From Burkholderiales bacterium (lineage in GTDB: Bacteria; Pseudomonadota; Gammaproteobacteria; Burkholderiales; JAEUMW01), in the NCBI GenBank assembly GCA_016791285.1, contig JAEUMX010000129.1, forward strand, positions 1 to 10,204: a DNA stretch of 10,204 bases. Direction: 5' to 3'. The notes below the pieces were generated by a model. It did no database searches and had not been told where the DNA came from. It worked only from the letters and a program-made list of their open reading frames with translations. The position numbers and the translations under genes were made by a program. Shown piece by piece: positions 1 to 6,751 of this stretch. Position 1 is the first letter of the stretch, and every line of letters begins with the position of its first letter.

Positions 1-59
1 ATCGTGCCGTCCCGCATCCGGATCAGGTAATCCGCGATGGGCATCATGTCGTGCATCAT
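1..59 (-). CDS. Partial reading frame running off the left edge; possibly the end of an ABC ATPase
   Basis: A minus-strand frame opens at an ATG whose first base is 59 and stays open to the window edge (19 codons visible). A strong Shine-Dalgarno-like GGGAGGG (74 to 68) lies 8 nt upstream, and an in-frame TGA at 101-99 closes the frame further up. The visible peptide has an HD pair followed by ADYLIRMRDGT. That resembles the H-loop and last strand of ABC transporter ATPases (His-Asp, then 'AD.. .RMRDG.I'). If this likeness is real, the first two thirds of the ATPase are missing and this is a broken gene beside a transposase remnant. If not, it is an unrelated gene starting here. The visible part is too short to decide. 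Confidence 0.3.
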   Translation of the reverse strand, partial: MMHDMMPIADYLIRMRDGT

Positions 60-119
60 GTTGAGGGCCCTCCCAACTCGGTACAGCGTGGACCCACATC
101 ATACAAAAACGCGCGGCCA

Positions 120-420
120 ATGGGAGGATGGCGCAGACTGGCCTGGGTGCACACGCATTTGCCCTTGGTTGCGGACCGGGGAGCTGCACTTGCCGACCGG
201 CATTCGTCGTCGAAGCGTTAGGTGGCGCTGCAGGATCTGAAGGGGTTCTACCAAGGCATCCGGGCGGTGGAAGGCGGCGTGGGGCGAGCGCCGATTGCGC
301 CGGAGATTCTGCTGGCGCTGTGGCTATAAGCGACGATTGACGGCGTGACCAGCGCGCGTGAAATCGCCCGGCTGACGGAAGCGCACGACGCCTACCGGTG
401 GCTGTGCGTGGGGTGGGCGG
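120..420 (+). pseudogene. Decayed N-terminal remnant of an IS1182-like transposase
   Basis: The plus-strand frame from 222 reads LQDLKGFYQGIRAVEGG, then APEILLALWL, a TAA stop at 327-329, then ATIDGVTSAREIARL and HDAYRWLCVG. This matches the N-terminal pattern of IS1182-type (DDE) transposases: '..LDLs.fY..IravEG..GR...dP.iLLaLWLYAt..GV.SARelarLc.eHdAYRW'. The TAA sits exactly where the family has the Tyr of LWLYAT, so one base change explains it. The upstream part of the family pattern (LPTGIRRRSVRW) is in another frame, around 190-228, while the frame used downstream has a TAG at 219-221, so a frameshift lies near 215-230. Similarity stops near 415, and the catalytic domain is absent. It is dead as a transposase. 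The boundaries are approximate, and no terminal inverted repeats were identified. Confidence 0.6.
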
Positions 421-480
421 CAATCGACCTCGGGCTACGCCCCTTGCCGCTCCCCGGCTGTTTCCTATAGCAAAGTAAGA
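421..480. other. Non-coding stretch downstream of the sulfotransferase gene
   Basis: Between the end of transposase similarity and the sulfotransferase stop there is no supportable gene. A small hairpin (GGGC-TAC-GCCC, 432-442) is present without a U-tract on either strand, so it is at best a weak terminator for the minus-strand operon. Confidence 0.3.
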
Positions 481-1467
481 CTATGCTTCGCCGTCCTCGG
501 CCGGTCGGCTTGGAGTGACCGCGCCGAAGGCCACGCGCGCCACGCGCTCGATAGCCCGTTCAAACCAAGAGCGATTCGCCGTCACACCATTTGACCTGCG
601 AAAAACGACACGCTCCTGCATTCGCATCCGATTCCCGTTGAAGATATAGCCGCGTTGAAGCGGCTCTTGTCTCCGGATCCTCTCTATCGGCGCTGAAGTG
701 TCTATTGAGAACGTTTCCCCAAGTTGTCTGAGGGTAGCCTCGGGCTGGGACACGAAGTCTTCGTATCGTAAGCGAACGCATCGGTCCCGCCCAAGTCCAC
801 GCGTGGCCACGAGAGAGAACGCATTGACCACAAAGAAGTAAAGCATTGTCTGCAAGAAGGATTTCGGCACCGACTGCTCGCCGCCCGCCATGGCGCGCGC
901 CAGCTCGATCGGATTACGAATGAGGTGAATCACATGGATTCGATCGTCAGCATAGATATTCCGGAGGTGCACGAGGCGGCTTGGATACTTGGAGCTGTCA
1001 ATGTAAATGTCGAACGGTCCGGATGCCTGAATCCCATCATAAAGGGCACCCAGGAAACGGCGATACTCGGCGACAGCGGTCTTGCGGTACAACTTACCAA
1101 GGACCGCCAGCGGAATAAAACTCCTGTGACTATCGACCGAAGATTGAAGCTCTGCTAATCGCGCGAAGTCCGTCTCGCCCAACTGCCTACCAACATGCTG
1201 CAGCACCGACGCCCAGAACGCGTAATTCTCGGTCTCGGGTCCAAAACCGTTCGGGCGCCCATTGAAGCGGACGAAATCAAGCACTTCACCGAGGTCCAAC
1301 GTGCGGTTAGCGTTTCCCGCCGCGAAACCCAAGAGCGTGGTTCCACTTCGCCCGCACCCCACCACATAGACGATCTTCTTCTTGGGACTCGCCATCGCTT
1401 GAACACCAGTCTGCAGTCGAGGGTTAACCGTTTCCGTACCGACCCCGAATCTATGCCTGTGACGCAT
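481..1467 (-). CDS. Sulfotransferase family protein (PAPS-dependent, putative)
   Basis: Predicted to move a sulfuryl group from PAPS to an acceptor, probably a sugar or glycan given the neighbours. Counting from the ATG at 1467, residues 36-47 (VVGCGRSGTTLL) form the 5'-phosphosulfate-binding loop. SSKYPSRLVHLR (158-169) and HLIRNP (181-186) follow as in the Sulfotransfer_3 type, RYEDFVSQP (234-242) is the usual 'YED...P' block, and GNRMRM (278-283) matches the late GN..R element. The classical 3'-phosphate pair is Arg-x7-Ser; Arg184 is present but the Ser place holds Ala192. Length (328 aa) is normal. The start is uncertain: the ATG at 1467 has GAGGG about 6 nt upstream, whereas the ATG at 1395 (MASPKKK) puts the loop at residue 12, closer to family norm, but has no clear ribosome site. 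It is the last gene of the minus-strand group, 178 nt after the glycosyltransferase. Acceptor unknown. Confidence 0.85.
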   Translation of the reverse strand: MRHRHRFGVGTETVNPRLQTGVQAMASPKKKIVYVVGCGRSGTTLLGFAAGNANRTLDLGEVLDFVRFNGRPNGFGPETENYAFWASVLQHVGRQLGETDFARLAELQSSVDSHRSFIPLAVLGKLYRKTAVAEYRRFLGALYDGIQASGPFDIYIDSSKYPSRLVHLRNIYADDRIHVIHLIRNPIELARAMAGGEQSVPKSFLQTMLYFFVVNAFSLVATRGLGRDRCVRLRYEDFVSQPEATLRQLGETFSIDTSAPIERIRRQEPLQRGYIFNGNRMRMQERVVFRRSNGVTANRSWFERAIERVARVAFGAVTPSRPAEDGEA

Positions 1468-1645
1468 GTGCGACCCTCGGGATTCTTCGAAACAACGACC
1501 TCTTGGGGTTGGCTTCCTATCGCCTATTCGCTCTCGTAATCAAGAAGCAGCGGACACCATATTACAAGCAGTTTCAGCGGACTGGAGACCTGCCGAAGGT
1601 CAATCCGTGGGTCTTGGCAAACGTCAAAGATATCGCCAAAGGCGA
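1468..1645. other. Gap between glycosyltransferase and sulfotransferase genes
   Basis: This 178-nt gap breaks an otherwise tight operon. Scanning for sigma-54 GG-N10-GC spacing on both strands gave no convincing element, and no obvious sigma-70 pair was seen. Its upstream boundary on the minus strand carries the small hairpin listed separately (1632-1646). I see no gene in it. Confidence 0.4.
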
Positions 1646-1646
1646 T
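1632..1646 (-). terminator. Small hairpin at the glycosyltransferase stop codon (weak terminator or attenuator)
   Basis: ATCGCC (1632-1637) and GGCGAT (1641-1646) form a 6-bp stem with a 3-nt loop that overlaps the first base of the glycosyltransferase stop codon. Read on the minus strand it is followed by ATCTTTGACGTTT, a poor U-tract. It could slow or partly stop transcription before the sulfotransferase gene. The stem is short and the case is weak. Confidence 0.25.
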
Positions 1647-2905
1647 CAAGTTCTGGACCTCTGGTCGTGGCCAGAAAGTACATCCAGCCGATCTTCCTCG
1701 TGAGTCATGAACACTGCGTCGTACGCCCGAAGCAACTTCGGCACTTCGTACGCCCACTCGAGTTCGTTCTGGACGCGATTGCGCCCGAATTCGCCCATCC
1801 TCCGGCGCCTCTCAGGGTCGTCGAGAAGCGCCACGATCTTCTCCGCCATATCCACGGAATCATTCCTTTTCGCGTAAAGCGATGCCTCGCCTGCCGAGAA
1901 GCGCCCTTCGGTGAGATCAAACTGGACGATGGGTTTTCCAAGCGCCATGTACTCCATGATCTTGTTCATGGTCGACTTGTCGTTCATTTCGTTGGCAACG
2001 TCTGGATTCACGCAAACGTCAGCGGTATTGAGCATTTCCAGAAGCTCCTGGTCTGGAACGCGACCCGTGAACGTCACGTATTCTGCGATACCAAGGTCGC
2101 GCGCGAACTGCTTCATCTGTTCCAGGGATGTTCCCGCTCCCACCAAACCAAAATGCACGTCACGTCGCCCCATTGTCTTAACTATGTGCGAGGCGGCTCG
2201 GAGCAGGTAATCGATACCCTCCTGTTTGCCCATCACACCGAGATAACCGACCAAATACCGCCTTCCGTTCTTTAGTTCTGGGCGGGGTGGCATGATGCGA
2301 AGTCGATCGAGTTTCGGCCCGCTGCGCACCACGTGCACCTTGTGCGGATCCATGCCCCCACGATCAATCGCTATCCTGCGATAAGACTCATTCGTGGCGA
2401 TCGAGATATCGGCGGTTTTGAAGGTCCAGCGCTCGCACATCACCATCAGACGGTAAAGGAAGTCGCGCCGACCAAACTTGGCCTCGTACAACTCTGGATT
2501 AATGTCGTGATGGTCGAATACGAATTTCTTGCCGAAGAAAACCTTGAAGAAACCCCCGACCAGAAAAAGGAGATCCGGCGGATTGCACGCTTGAATGACG
2601 TCGAAACCGCGCGTTCGATGAACCTTCCAAGCCAAGCGAAAGGAGTGGTAGATGGCCGCGGAGTACTCGACTGCGTATGCCTTCGCTCCTTCCGCCTCCT
2701 TCGGCAGATCGTAGCGATGGATATGGATGCCATCGATGAGCTCGTATTCCTCCTCGCAGCCGGTTCCAGTCGGGCAGATGATCGAGACTTCATAGCCATG
2801 TGCGTAGAGCGTGGTGGCTTCCTGCCAAACTCGCCGATCGAATGGCGAAGGCAGATTCTCCACCAGAATCAGTACACGGCGTCTAGTCTTACCAGCAGAT
2901 GCCAT
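1646..2905 (-). CDS. Glycosyltransferase family 4 (GT-B fold)
   Basis: Predicted retaining sugar transferase acting at the cytoplasmic face in exopolysaccharide assembly. From the ATG at 2905 it has 419 residues. The N-terminal half opens with RRRVLILVENLPSPFDRRVW (residues 8-27), a hallmark of a bacterial GT4 subgroup whose members start '..vliv.eN.P.PfDrRvw.Ea..L'. DHHDINPELY (131-140) is also typical. The C-terminal nucleotide-sugar domain holds YLGVMGKQEGIDYLL (221-235), VGAG (255-258), TGRVP (280-284) and the donor-binding E-x-E region NEMNDKSTMNKIMEYMALGKP (305-325). The frame stays open upstream to 3010, but those codons overlap the dehydrogenase gene and are not conserved-looking. The ATG at 2905 overlaps the algD stop by 17 nt, suggesting translational coupling. 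A GTG at 2914 is an alternative. Donor and acceptor cannot be read from the sequence; GDP-mannuronate is a possible donor by context only. Confidence 0.9.
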   Translation of the reverse strand: MASAGKTRRRVLILVENLPSPFDRRVWQEATTLYAHGYEVSIICPTGTGCEEEYELIDGIHIHRYDLPKEAEGAKAYAVEYSAAIYHSFRLAWKVHRTRGFDVIQACNPPDLLFLVGGFFKVFFGKKFVFDHHDINPELYEAKFGRRDFLYRLMVMCERWTFKTADISIATNESYRRIAIDRGGMDPHKVHVVRSGPKLDRLRIMPPRPELKNGRRYLVGYLGVMGKQEGIDYLLRAASHIVKTMGRRDVHFGLVGAGTSLEQMKQFARDLGIAEYVTFTGRVPDQELLEMLNTADVCVNPDVANEMNDKSTMNKIMEYMALGKPIVQFDLTEGRFSAGEASLYAKRNDSVDMAEKIVALLDDPERRRRMGEFGRNRVQNELEWAYEVPKLLRAYDAVFMTHEEDRLDVLSGHDQRSRT

Positions 2906-4202
2906 CGTACTCACTCGCCCTACGGTAATCCTTGACAATGCGAACGAGGTCGACCACCACCTGACCTGGTCGCACCTCCTCCAGGATGTTCTTGAACTCT
3001 GCTGCGCCATTACCTATGACGACGGTTTGAGCAAACGCCAGCACATCATCCATGCTTTCCACCATCAATCTCGAGACGTGGGGGATGTGGTTCAGGATGT
3101 AGTCGCGATTGGCGCCGGTCAATGCCGCGAGGCTCACGTTGCGATCGTACAGGCGAAGCTCGTAGCCCTTGCCGAGCAGATACTCTATCACCTCCACGAG
3201 GGGCGACTCGCGCAGGTCGTCGGTGCCGGCCTTGAAGGAGAAGCCGAGAATGCCGATCTTCCGATGCCCCTTTTCCACGATCATGCGTATGCCTCGCTCG
3301 ACCTGGCGCACATTGGACGGCAGGATCGCATTCAGGACCGGGAGATCGAGATCCAGGGAACGCGCCTTGTACGTGAGAGCACGGACATCCTTCGGCAGAC
3401 ATGAGCCACCAAAGGCGAATCCGGGCTTCATGTAGTACGGGGACAGATTGAGTTTGGTGTCCTGACAGAAGATTTCCATCACCCTGTGGCCGTCTATCCC
3501 GACCGCTTTGCATAGATTCCCGATCTCGTTGGCAAACGTCACCTTGAGCGCATGCCAGACATTGTCGGTGTACTTCACCATTTCGGCTGTTTCAACATCG
3601 GAGCGAATCAGTGGCGCATCGAGACCAGCATAAAGCTCGGCCAGGACGTCCCCGCTTCTGGTGTCCGTCTCGCCGATGACGGTCTTCGGCGGGTTGCGGT
3701 AATCCCAGACGGCCGTCCCCTCTCGGAGAAACTCGGGATTGTTGCAGACGCCGAAGTCGCGCCCGGCGACCTTACCGGAATATTGCTCCAGCGTCGGAAT
3801 CACGACGTCACGCATGGTCCCTGGGAGCATCGTGCTGCGCGCGACCACCACGTGAAAGGCCGCCTTGCTCTTCAGAGCAGCGCCGATCTCTTCGCAAACC
3901 TTCCGCACGAAGCGCAGGTCGAGGCTGCCATTCAACTGACTCGGCGTTCCCACGCAGATCAAGGACATTTCGGTTTCCTGCACGGCCCGCGCAGAGTCGG
4001 ACGTCGCGGACAGTCTGCCGAGCGCTACCTGCGTGCGAATGATCTCCCCGATGTCCTTCTCGACAATGGGAGCGACACCCTGGTTGATGAGATCGACCTT
4101 GGTCGGGTGGGGGTCGACACCGACGACAGTATGTCCATCGGCAGCAAGGCAACCAGCCGAGACCGCCCCCACGTAGCCCAACCCCATAACACTGATGCGC
4201 AT
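2889..4202 (-). CDS. algD: GDP-mannose 6-dehydrogenase (AlgD type)
   Basis: Oxidises GDP-mannose to GDP-mannuronate with two NAD+, a cytosolic four-electron oxidation. Length (437 aa) and residue numbering follow Pseudomonas AlgD closely. The N-terminus MRISVMGLGYVGAVSAGCLA (1-20) is the NAD-binding glycine motif. CVGTPS (83-88), RSTMLPG (122-128) and NPEFLREG (155-162, Glu161) follow. KYTDNVWHALKVTFANEIGN (210-229) is the central helix, and the catalytic Cys falls at 268 in FAFGGSCLPKD, the position known for AlgD. SFKAGTDDLRESPLVE is the C-terminal domain signature. AlgD has Cys213 in KYTCN; here it is Asp213. The start is supported by GGAG 5 nt upstream. It lies 33 nt after the heparinase gene and its end overlaps the glycosyltransferase start. 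UDP-glucose dehydrogenase is the alternative; the AlgD-like blocks (VWHALKVTFANEIGN, YYMKPGFAFGGSCLPKDVRAL) favour GDP-mannose. Confidence 0.92.
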   Translation of the reverse strand: MRISVMGLGYVGAVSAGCLAADGHTVVGVDPHPTKVDLINQGVAPIVEKDIGEIIRTQVALGRLSATSDSARAVQETEMSLICVGTPSQLNGSLDLRFVRKVCEEIGAALKSKAAFHVVVARSTMLPGTMRDVVIPTLEQYSGKVAGRDFGVCNNPEFLREGTAVWDYRNPPKTVIGETDTRSGDVLAELYAGLDAPLIRSDVETAEMVKYTDNVWHALKVTFANEIGNLCKAVGIDGHRVMEIFCQDTKLNLSPYYMKPGFAFGGSCLPKDVRALTYKARSLDLDLPVLNAILPSNVRQVERGIRMIVEKGHRKIGILGFSFKAGTDDLRESPLVEVIEYLLGKGYELRLYDRNVSLAALTGANRDYILNHIPHVSRLMVESMDDVLAFAQTVVIGNGAAEFKNILEEVRPGQVVVDLVRIVKDYRRASEYDGICW

Positions 4203-4235
4203 AAAGACTCCGGACTAAAGCACAAGAAATGGATG

Positions 4236-6227
4236 TTATTCGAACTTAAGGCGGATGATCGTAACGAATTGCGTGCGACCGCGCACGGGCAACGACCAAA
4301 CGGCAGTGTGGATTGGCGTTTTCACGTCGAACGAGCGCGAGATCCATCCCCCGGGGGGGTCTTCCCGGCCCCGCAAGAGCTCGGGCGGCGGCGAGATCCG
4401 CTCCATCCCGAGGGTAAGTCGTACCCGCCCCGCTACCGCTTGTACCCAGTGCGCGTCGGCCGTTACCAGGCAGTGCTCCGAAAAGTGCCAGCAGATGTTG
4501 ACTTGGTGGGCTGCGCTGCATTCCAGATTGTCCTCGACCCTGAACTCGTTGGTAACCGCATTGAACGTAATCCGACGCCGGTGAGTAACCGGGTCCGGCA
4601 AACGCCGGTAACCGTCGTGCTCGCCTTCGAAGCATTGAACGCCGCCTTCGTCCAAAGACGCCATAGTGCAGGTGGACTCCGCCTTGCTGACCCACATGAA
4701 GTTGCCACCTATCGTCGACTGGTCGGTGCCGTCGACCGTCACACAGTTGTGCGCAAACGTCGACCTGAAGTAGTCACGCCATTTCTTCTGGGTGTGATAG
4801 GCGAAGGTCCCAGGATCGACCAGCATCTGAACCCCGCCGGCCGAAAGTGTGAACGACAGGGCATCTGCGTGGCCGTGGGCTGCGATGGAAAGAAAGCCGA
4901 GCGGGCCGCAATCGACGACTGCGAGCACTTCGTCTTCGGCCCCGAAGCGCGCACCAAGCACATAATAACCACCCTCGCGAAAAGCTCTGCGGGGTAACGG
5001 CGTGTTGGACGAAGACGAGGTTTCCTGGCGCTCGACCGCTTCGTCGCCGAGGAGCCATCGTGTCTTGTCGTCACATCGGCCAGCCTTCGCGGCCCAATCC
5101 GCGCGCGAAAACAAGATTGCGCCTGTCGCCAGCAACGATCGATAAGGGTTCCACGGTTTCTGTGGACTGAAGCGGACGATGAGCGCGTCGTCGGAGTCTC
5201 CGATCATCGGTACGTTACCGGCACGATCCATCACCGCCGCCAGGAACTCCATCATCGCTTCCAGCCGTTCCCAGTAGACCGGACCGAAGCTGATGCCATT
5301 CGCGCGCCCGATCAGTGCGCAGATCAGCATCATGTCCATCACTTCGTGTTGGTAATAGATTGCCTGTTCTCGATTGACTCCGTCCGGCGCATTCTGCAGC
5401 CGCACCTCGCGCTCGAAACCAGCGGCCGCGGTATCCCGCCATTGCGCGCTTTCACGCCAGAGCGGCCACGTGATCGCGCCGACGAAGAGTCCCATGTACT
5501 CGCCGAGCAGATGATTATTGGCCGAGGAAAAATGAGAAAAGTGGCCGGCAATGAAGTGACAGTGCTCGCGGACGCTGCGCAGCCATCGCTCGCGAAACGC
5601 CGATCCCTCTGCACCCTCGAAAAGGGACGACCTATCTCCCCCCAGGAGTTGCCAAGCGACCGCCCAGTTGACCAGCCGGATCGCGAGCTCGAGAGAGCTC
5701 GTCCAATTGGGACCGAACGGATAGGGACATTGCTCGAACCACGACTCGAGAAGCTGGCGGCACCCATCTGCGTAACGTCGCTGCCCGGACAGATGCCACG
5801 CCTGGGCAAGCGTCACTATCTGCAGATGTCGGTTCGGCTCCCAAAGATACTTGATGTCCCCGACCAGGCGTTCATCGCGGTAATCGATCGACTTGCCGAA
5901 TGCGCGGGGTGCCACCGTCCTCGACTTCGGGTCGACGTTCCACATGGGTGGAAAACCGAGGGCTGCATCGGTCAGGGCGAACACGTCAAAGCGTCCTTCC
6001 AGCACGGCATCGGCAGCCAGTAGATACCCGCTTGCATCGAACCCGCGAGGGAACGGATCCACCCACGCCGCGCCACTGTCACCGCGTGGCGCGACGGCTC
6101 GAACACGCCGTAGGCCAAGCCGCTCCCATCGGGCTTGCAGCGCCTGTCGCACTCTATAGCCGATCTCGGCGGCGTTCATCGTGCTGAGTCGACGGACTTT
6201 CCAGATCAGCTTGTCGCTTCGCTTCAC
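4236..6227 (-). CDS. Heparinase II/III family protein (putative uronate polysaccharide lyase)
   Basis: Family members cleave uronic-acid glycans by beta-elimination with an (alpha/alpha) toroid plus a beta-sandwich. Numbering from an ATG at 6278 (680 aa): the N-terminal domain starts at RLSTMNAAEIGYRVRQAL (30-47), a typical opening. NNHLLGEY (254-261) and QAIYYQHE (305-312) carry the expected toroid His, Tyr and Asn. The C-terminal PF07940-like domain has AHGHADALSF (467-476), VDPGTFAY (487-494) and FAHNCVTVDG (508-517). By analogy with Pedobacter heparinase II, His468, His470, Asp488 and His510 correspond to the active-site and zinc residues. No signal peptide or membrane segment is seen, so it is probably cytoplasmic. 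I chose the GTG at 6227 (VKRSDKLIW) because family proteins begin shortly before the RLSTM block and the ATG at 6278 lacks a ribosome site. It is first in the group with algD, GT4 and sulfotransferase. Substrate unknown; an alginate-like or mannuronate-containing polymer is suggested by algD. Confidence 0.85.
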   Translation of the reverse strand: MKRSDKLIWKVRRLSTMNAAEIGYRVRQALQARWERLGLRRVRAVAPRGDSGAAWVDPFPRGFDASGYLLAADAVLEGRFDVFALTDAALGFPPMWNVDPKSRTVAPRAFGKSIDYRDERLVGDIKYLWEPNRHLQIVTLAQAWHLSGQRRYADGCRQLLESWFEQCPYPFGPNWTSSLELAIRLVNWAVAWQLLGGDRSSLFEGAEGSAFRERWLRSVREHCHFIAGHFSHFSSANNHLLGEYMGLFVGAITWPLWRESAQWRDTAAAGFEREVRLQNAPDGVNREQAIYYQHEVMDMMLICALIGRANGISFGPVYWERLEAMMEFLAAVMDRAGNVPMIGDSDDALIVRFSPQKPWNPYRSLLATGAILFSRADWAAKAGRCDDKTRWLLGDEAVERQETSSSSNTPLPRRAFREGGYYVLGARFGAEDEVLAVVDCGPLGFLSIAAHGHADALSFTLSAGGVQMLVDPGTFAYHTQKKWRDYFRSTFAHNCVTVDGTDQSTIGGNFMWVSKAESTCTMASLDEGGVQCFEGEHDGYRRLPDPVTHRRRITFNAVTNEFRVEDNLECSAAHQVNICWHFSEHCLVTADAHWVQAVAGRVRLTLGMERISPPPELLRGREDPPGGWISRSFDVKTPIHTAVWSLPVRGRTQFVTIIRLKFE

Positions 6228-6459
6228 GGCAACGTACTCAACGGGAATCGGTGACGCACGCCTACTAGCACCTCGCATTCCAGCAGTATTCGAGGTTCGC
6301 CGACGGATCTTGAGGGCATCAACTTACACATTCCTTACAGCGGGGTCGATGCTGTCGCCGATTGGTGACGATTCGGAAAGTCATTTCGGTCCCTATGTCA
6401 AAGTCCCACGGTTCCCCGCCACACAGCGCGCTGATTCCCGACTCTGCCGGAGCTGCCAT

Positions 6460-6493
6460 GTGCGCAGCACCAACCCCGGGGTCGCCATATGGC
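6460..6493. promoter_or_regulatory. Candidate activator-binding palindromes upstream of the sigma-54 element
   Basis: GTGC-GCA-GCAC (6460-6470) and the perfect 10-bp palindrome GCCATATGGC (6484-6493) lie about 70 to 100 nt upstream of the -24 element. That is the distance where enhancer-binding proteins for sigma-54 usually sit. Between them is CCCCGGGG (6474-6481). The assignment rests on position and symmetry only. Confidence 0.3.
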
Positions 6494-6562
6494 AACAGAC
6501 TGGCAGCGGCGCGAGTCCCGAACCAATTCATAACATATTGACAATCAATACTATTACAAGAG

Positions 6563-6578
6563 TGGCTTACATATTGCA
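6563..6578 (+). promoter_or_regulatory. Sigma-54 (RpoN) -24/-12 promoter for the secreted lyase gene
   Basis: TGGCTTACATATTGCA has the invariant GG and GC separated by exactly 10 nt and matches 9 of the 11 defined positions of TGGCAC-N5-TTGCA. It faces the lyase gene at 6752. The start of transcription would be near 6589, leaving a leader of about 160 nt. Upstream palindromes could bind an enhancer protein, and an A/T-rich stretch just upstream (near 6541-6556) resembles but does not perfectly fit an IHF site. Confidence 0.6.
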
Positions 6579-6607
6579 GACGCGGTCCGCCTTGTCAGGC
6601 CCGCGTC
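6579..6607. repeat. Inverted repeat spanning the predicted transcription start
   Basis: GACGCGG (6579-6585) is the exact reverse complement of CCGCGTC (6601-6607). Inside it, GCCT (6589-6592) pairs with AGGC (6597-6600) around a TGTC loop, leaving a 3-nt bulge (6586-6588). Because the predicted start is near 6589, the full stem would not be in the RNA if the sigma-54 promoter is used, so a DNA operator is as likely as an RNA hairpin. Confidence 0.45.
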
Positions 6608-6751
6608 CGGTAACAGTTGGTCAGAGAACGTTTGCAATTGGCATTTGCGTCAATGACAACCAAGAGGCTACTCGGGCATGGGCGCGCATCAACCACAGCG
6701 TTCCTCTTTCGGGCGCACTCATCAACCCAACATCACCAACTGAGATTAACC

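Larger units (their letters stand above)
6228..6751. other. Divergent regulatory region between heparinase and secreted lyase genes
   Basis: About 520 nt separate the two divergent starts, with lower GC than the genes. It holds a sigma-54-like element (6563-6578), an inverted repeat around the predicted start (6579-6607), two short palindromes upstream (6460-6470 and 6484-6493), a direct repeat ACATATTG (6533-6540 and 6569-6576) and CTTACA copies at 6323, 6334 and 6566. No convincing protein-coding gene is present on either strand. I found no clear promoter reading toward the heparinase gene. Confidence 0.6.

Noticed and set aside
1466..2275. Plus-strand open frame of 269 codons
   Set aside because: It is antisense to the glycosyltransferase gene, which has clear family motifs; no ribosome site or domain supports it.
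2906..3010. N-terminal extension of the glycosyltransferase to 3010
   Set aside because: It would overlap algD by about 120 nt with a Ser/Arg/Trp-rich sequence unlike GT4 proteins; the family block starts just after the ATG at 2905.
3552..4997. Long plus-strand open frame of 481 codons
   Set aside because: It lies antisense to algD and the heparinase gene, has no recognisable domain and reflects high-GC codon bias of the opposite strand.
6426..6481. GC-N10-CC arrangements that could be minus-strand sigma-54 promoters for the heparinase gene
   Set aside because: Only the GG and GC are met; flanking positions do not fit TGGCAC and TTGCA.
6538..6543. TTGACA hexamer as a sigma-70 -35 box
   Set aside because: No acceptable -10 hexamer is found 16-18 nt downstream (the sequence there is AGTGGC); the only A/T-rich candidates are at wrong spacing.
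6617..6751. Upstream start of the secreted lyase gene at 6617
   Set aside because: It would place about 45 residues before a normal Sec signal peptide and lies within the leader of the predicted promoter.
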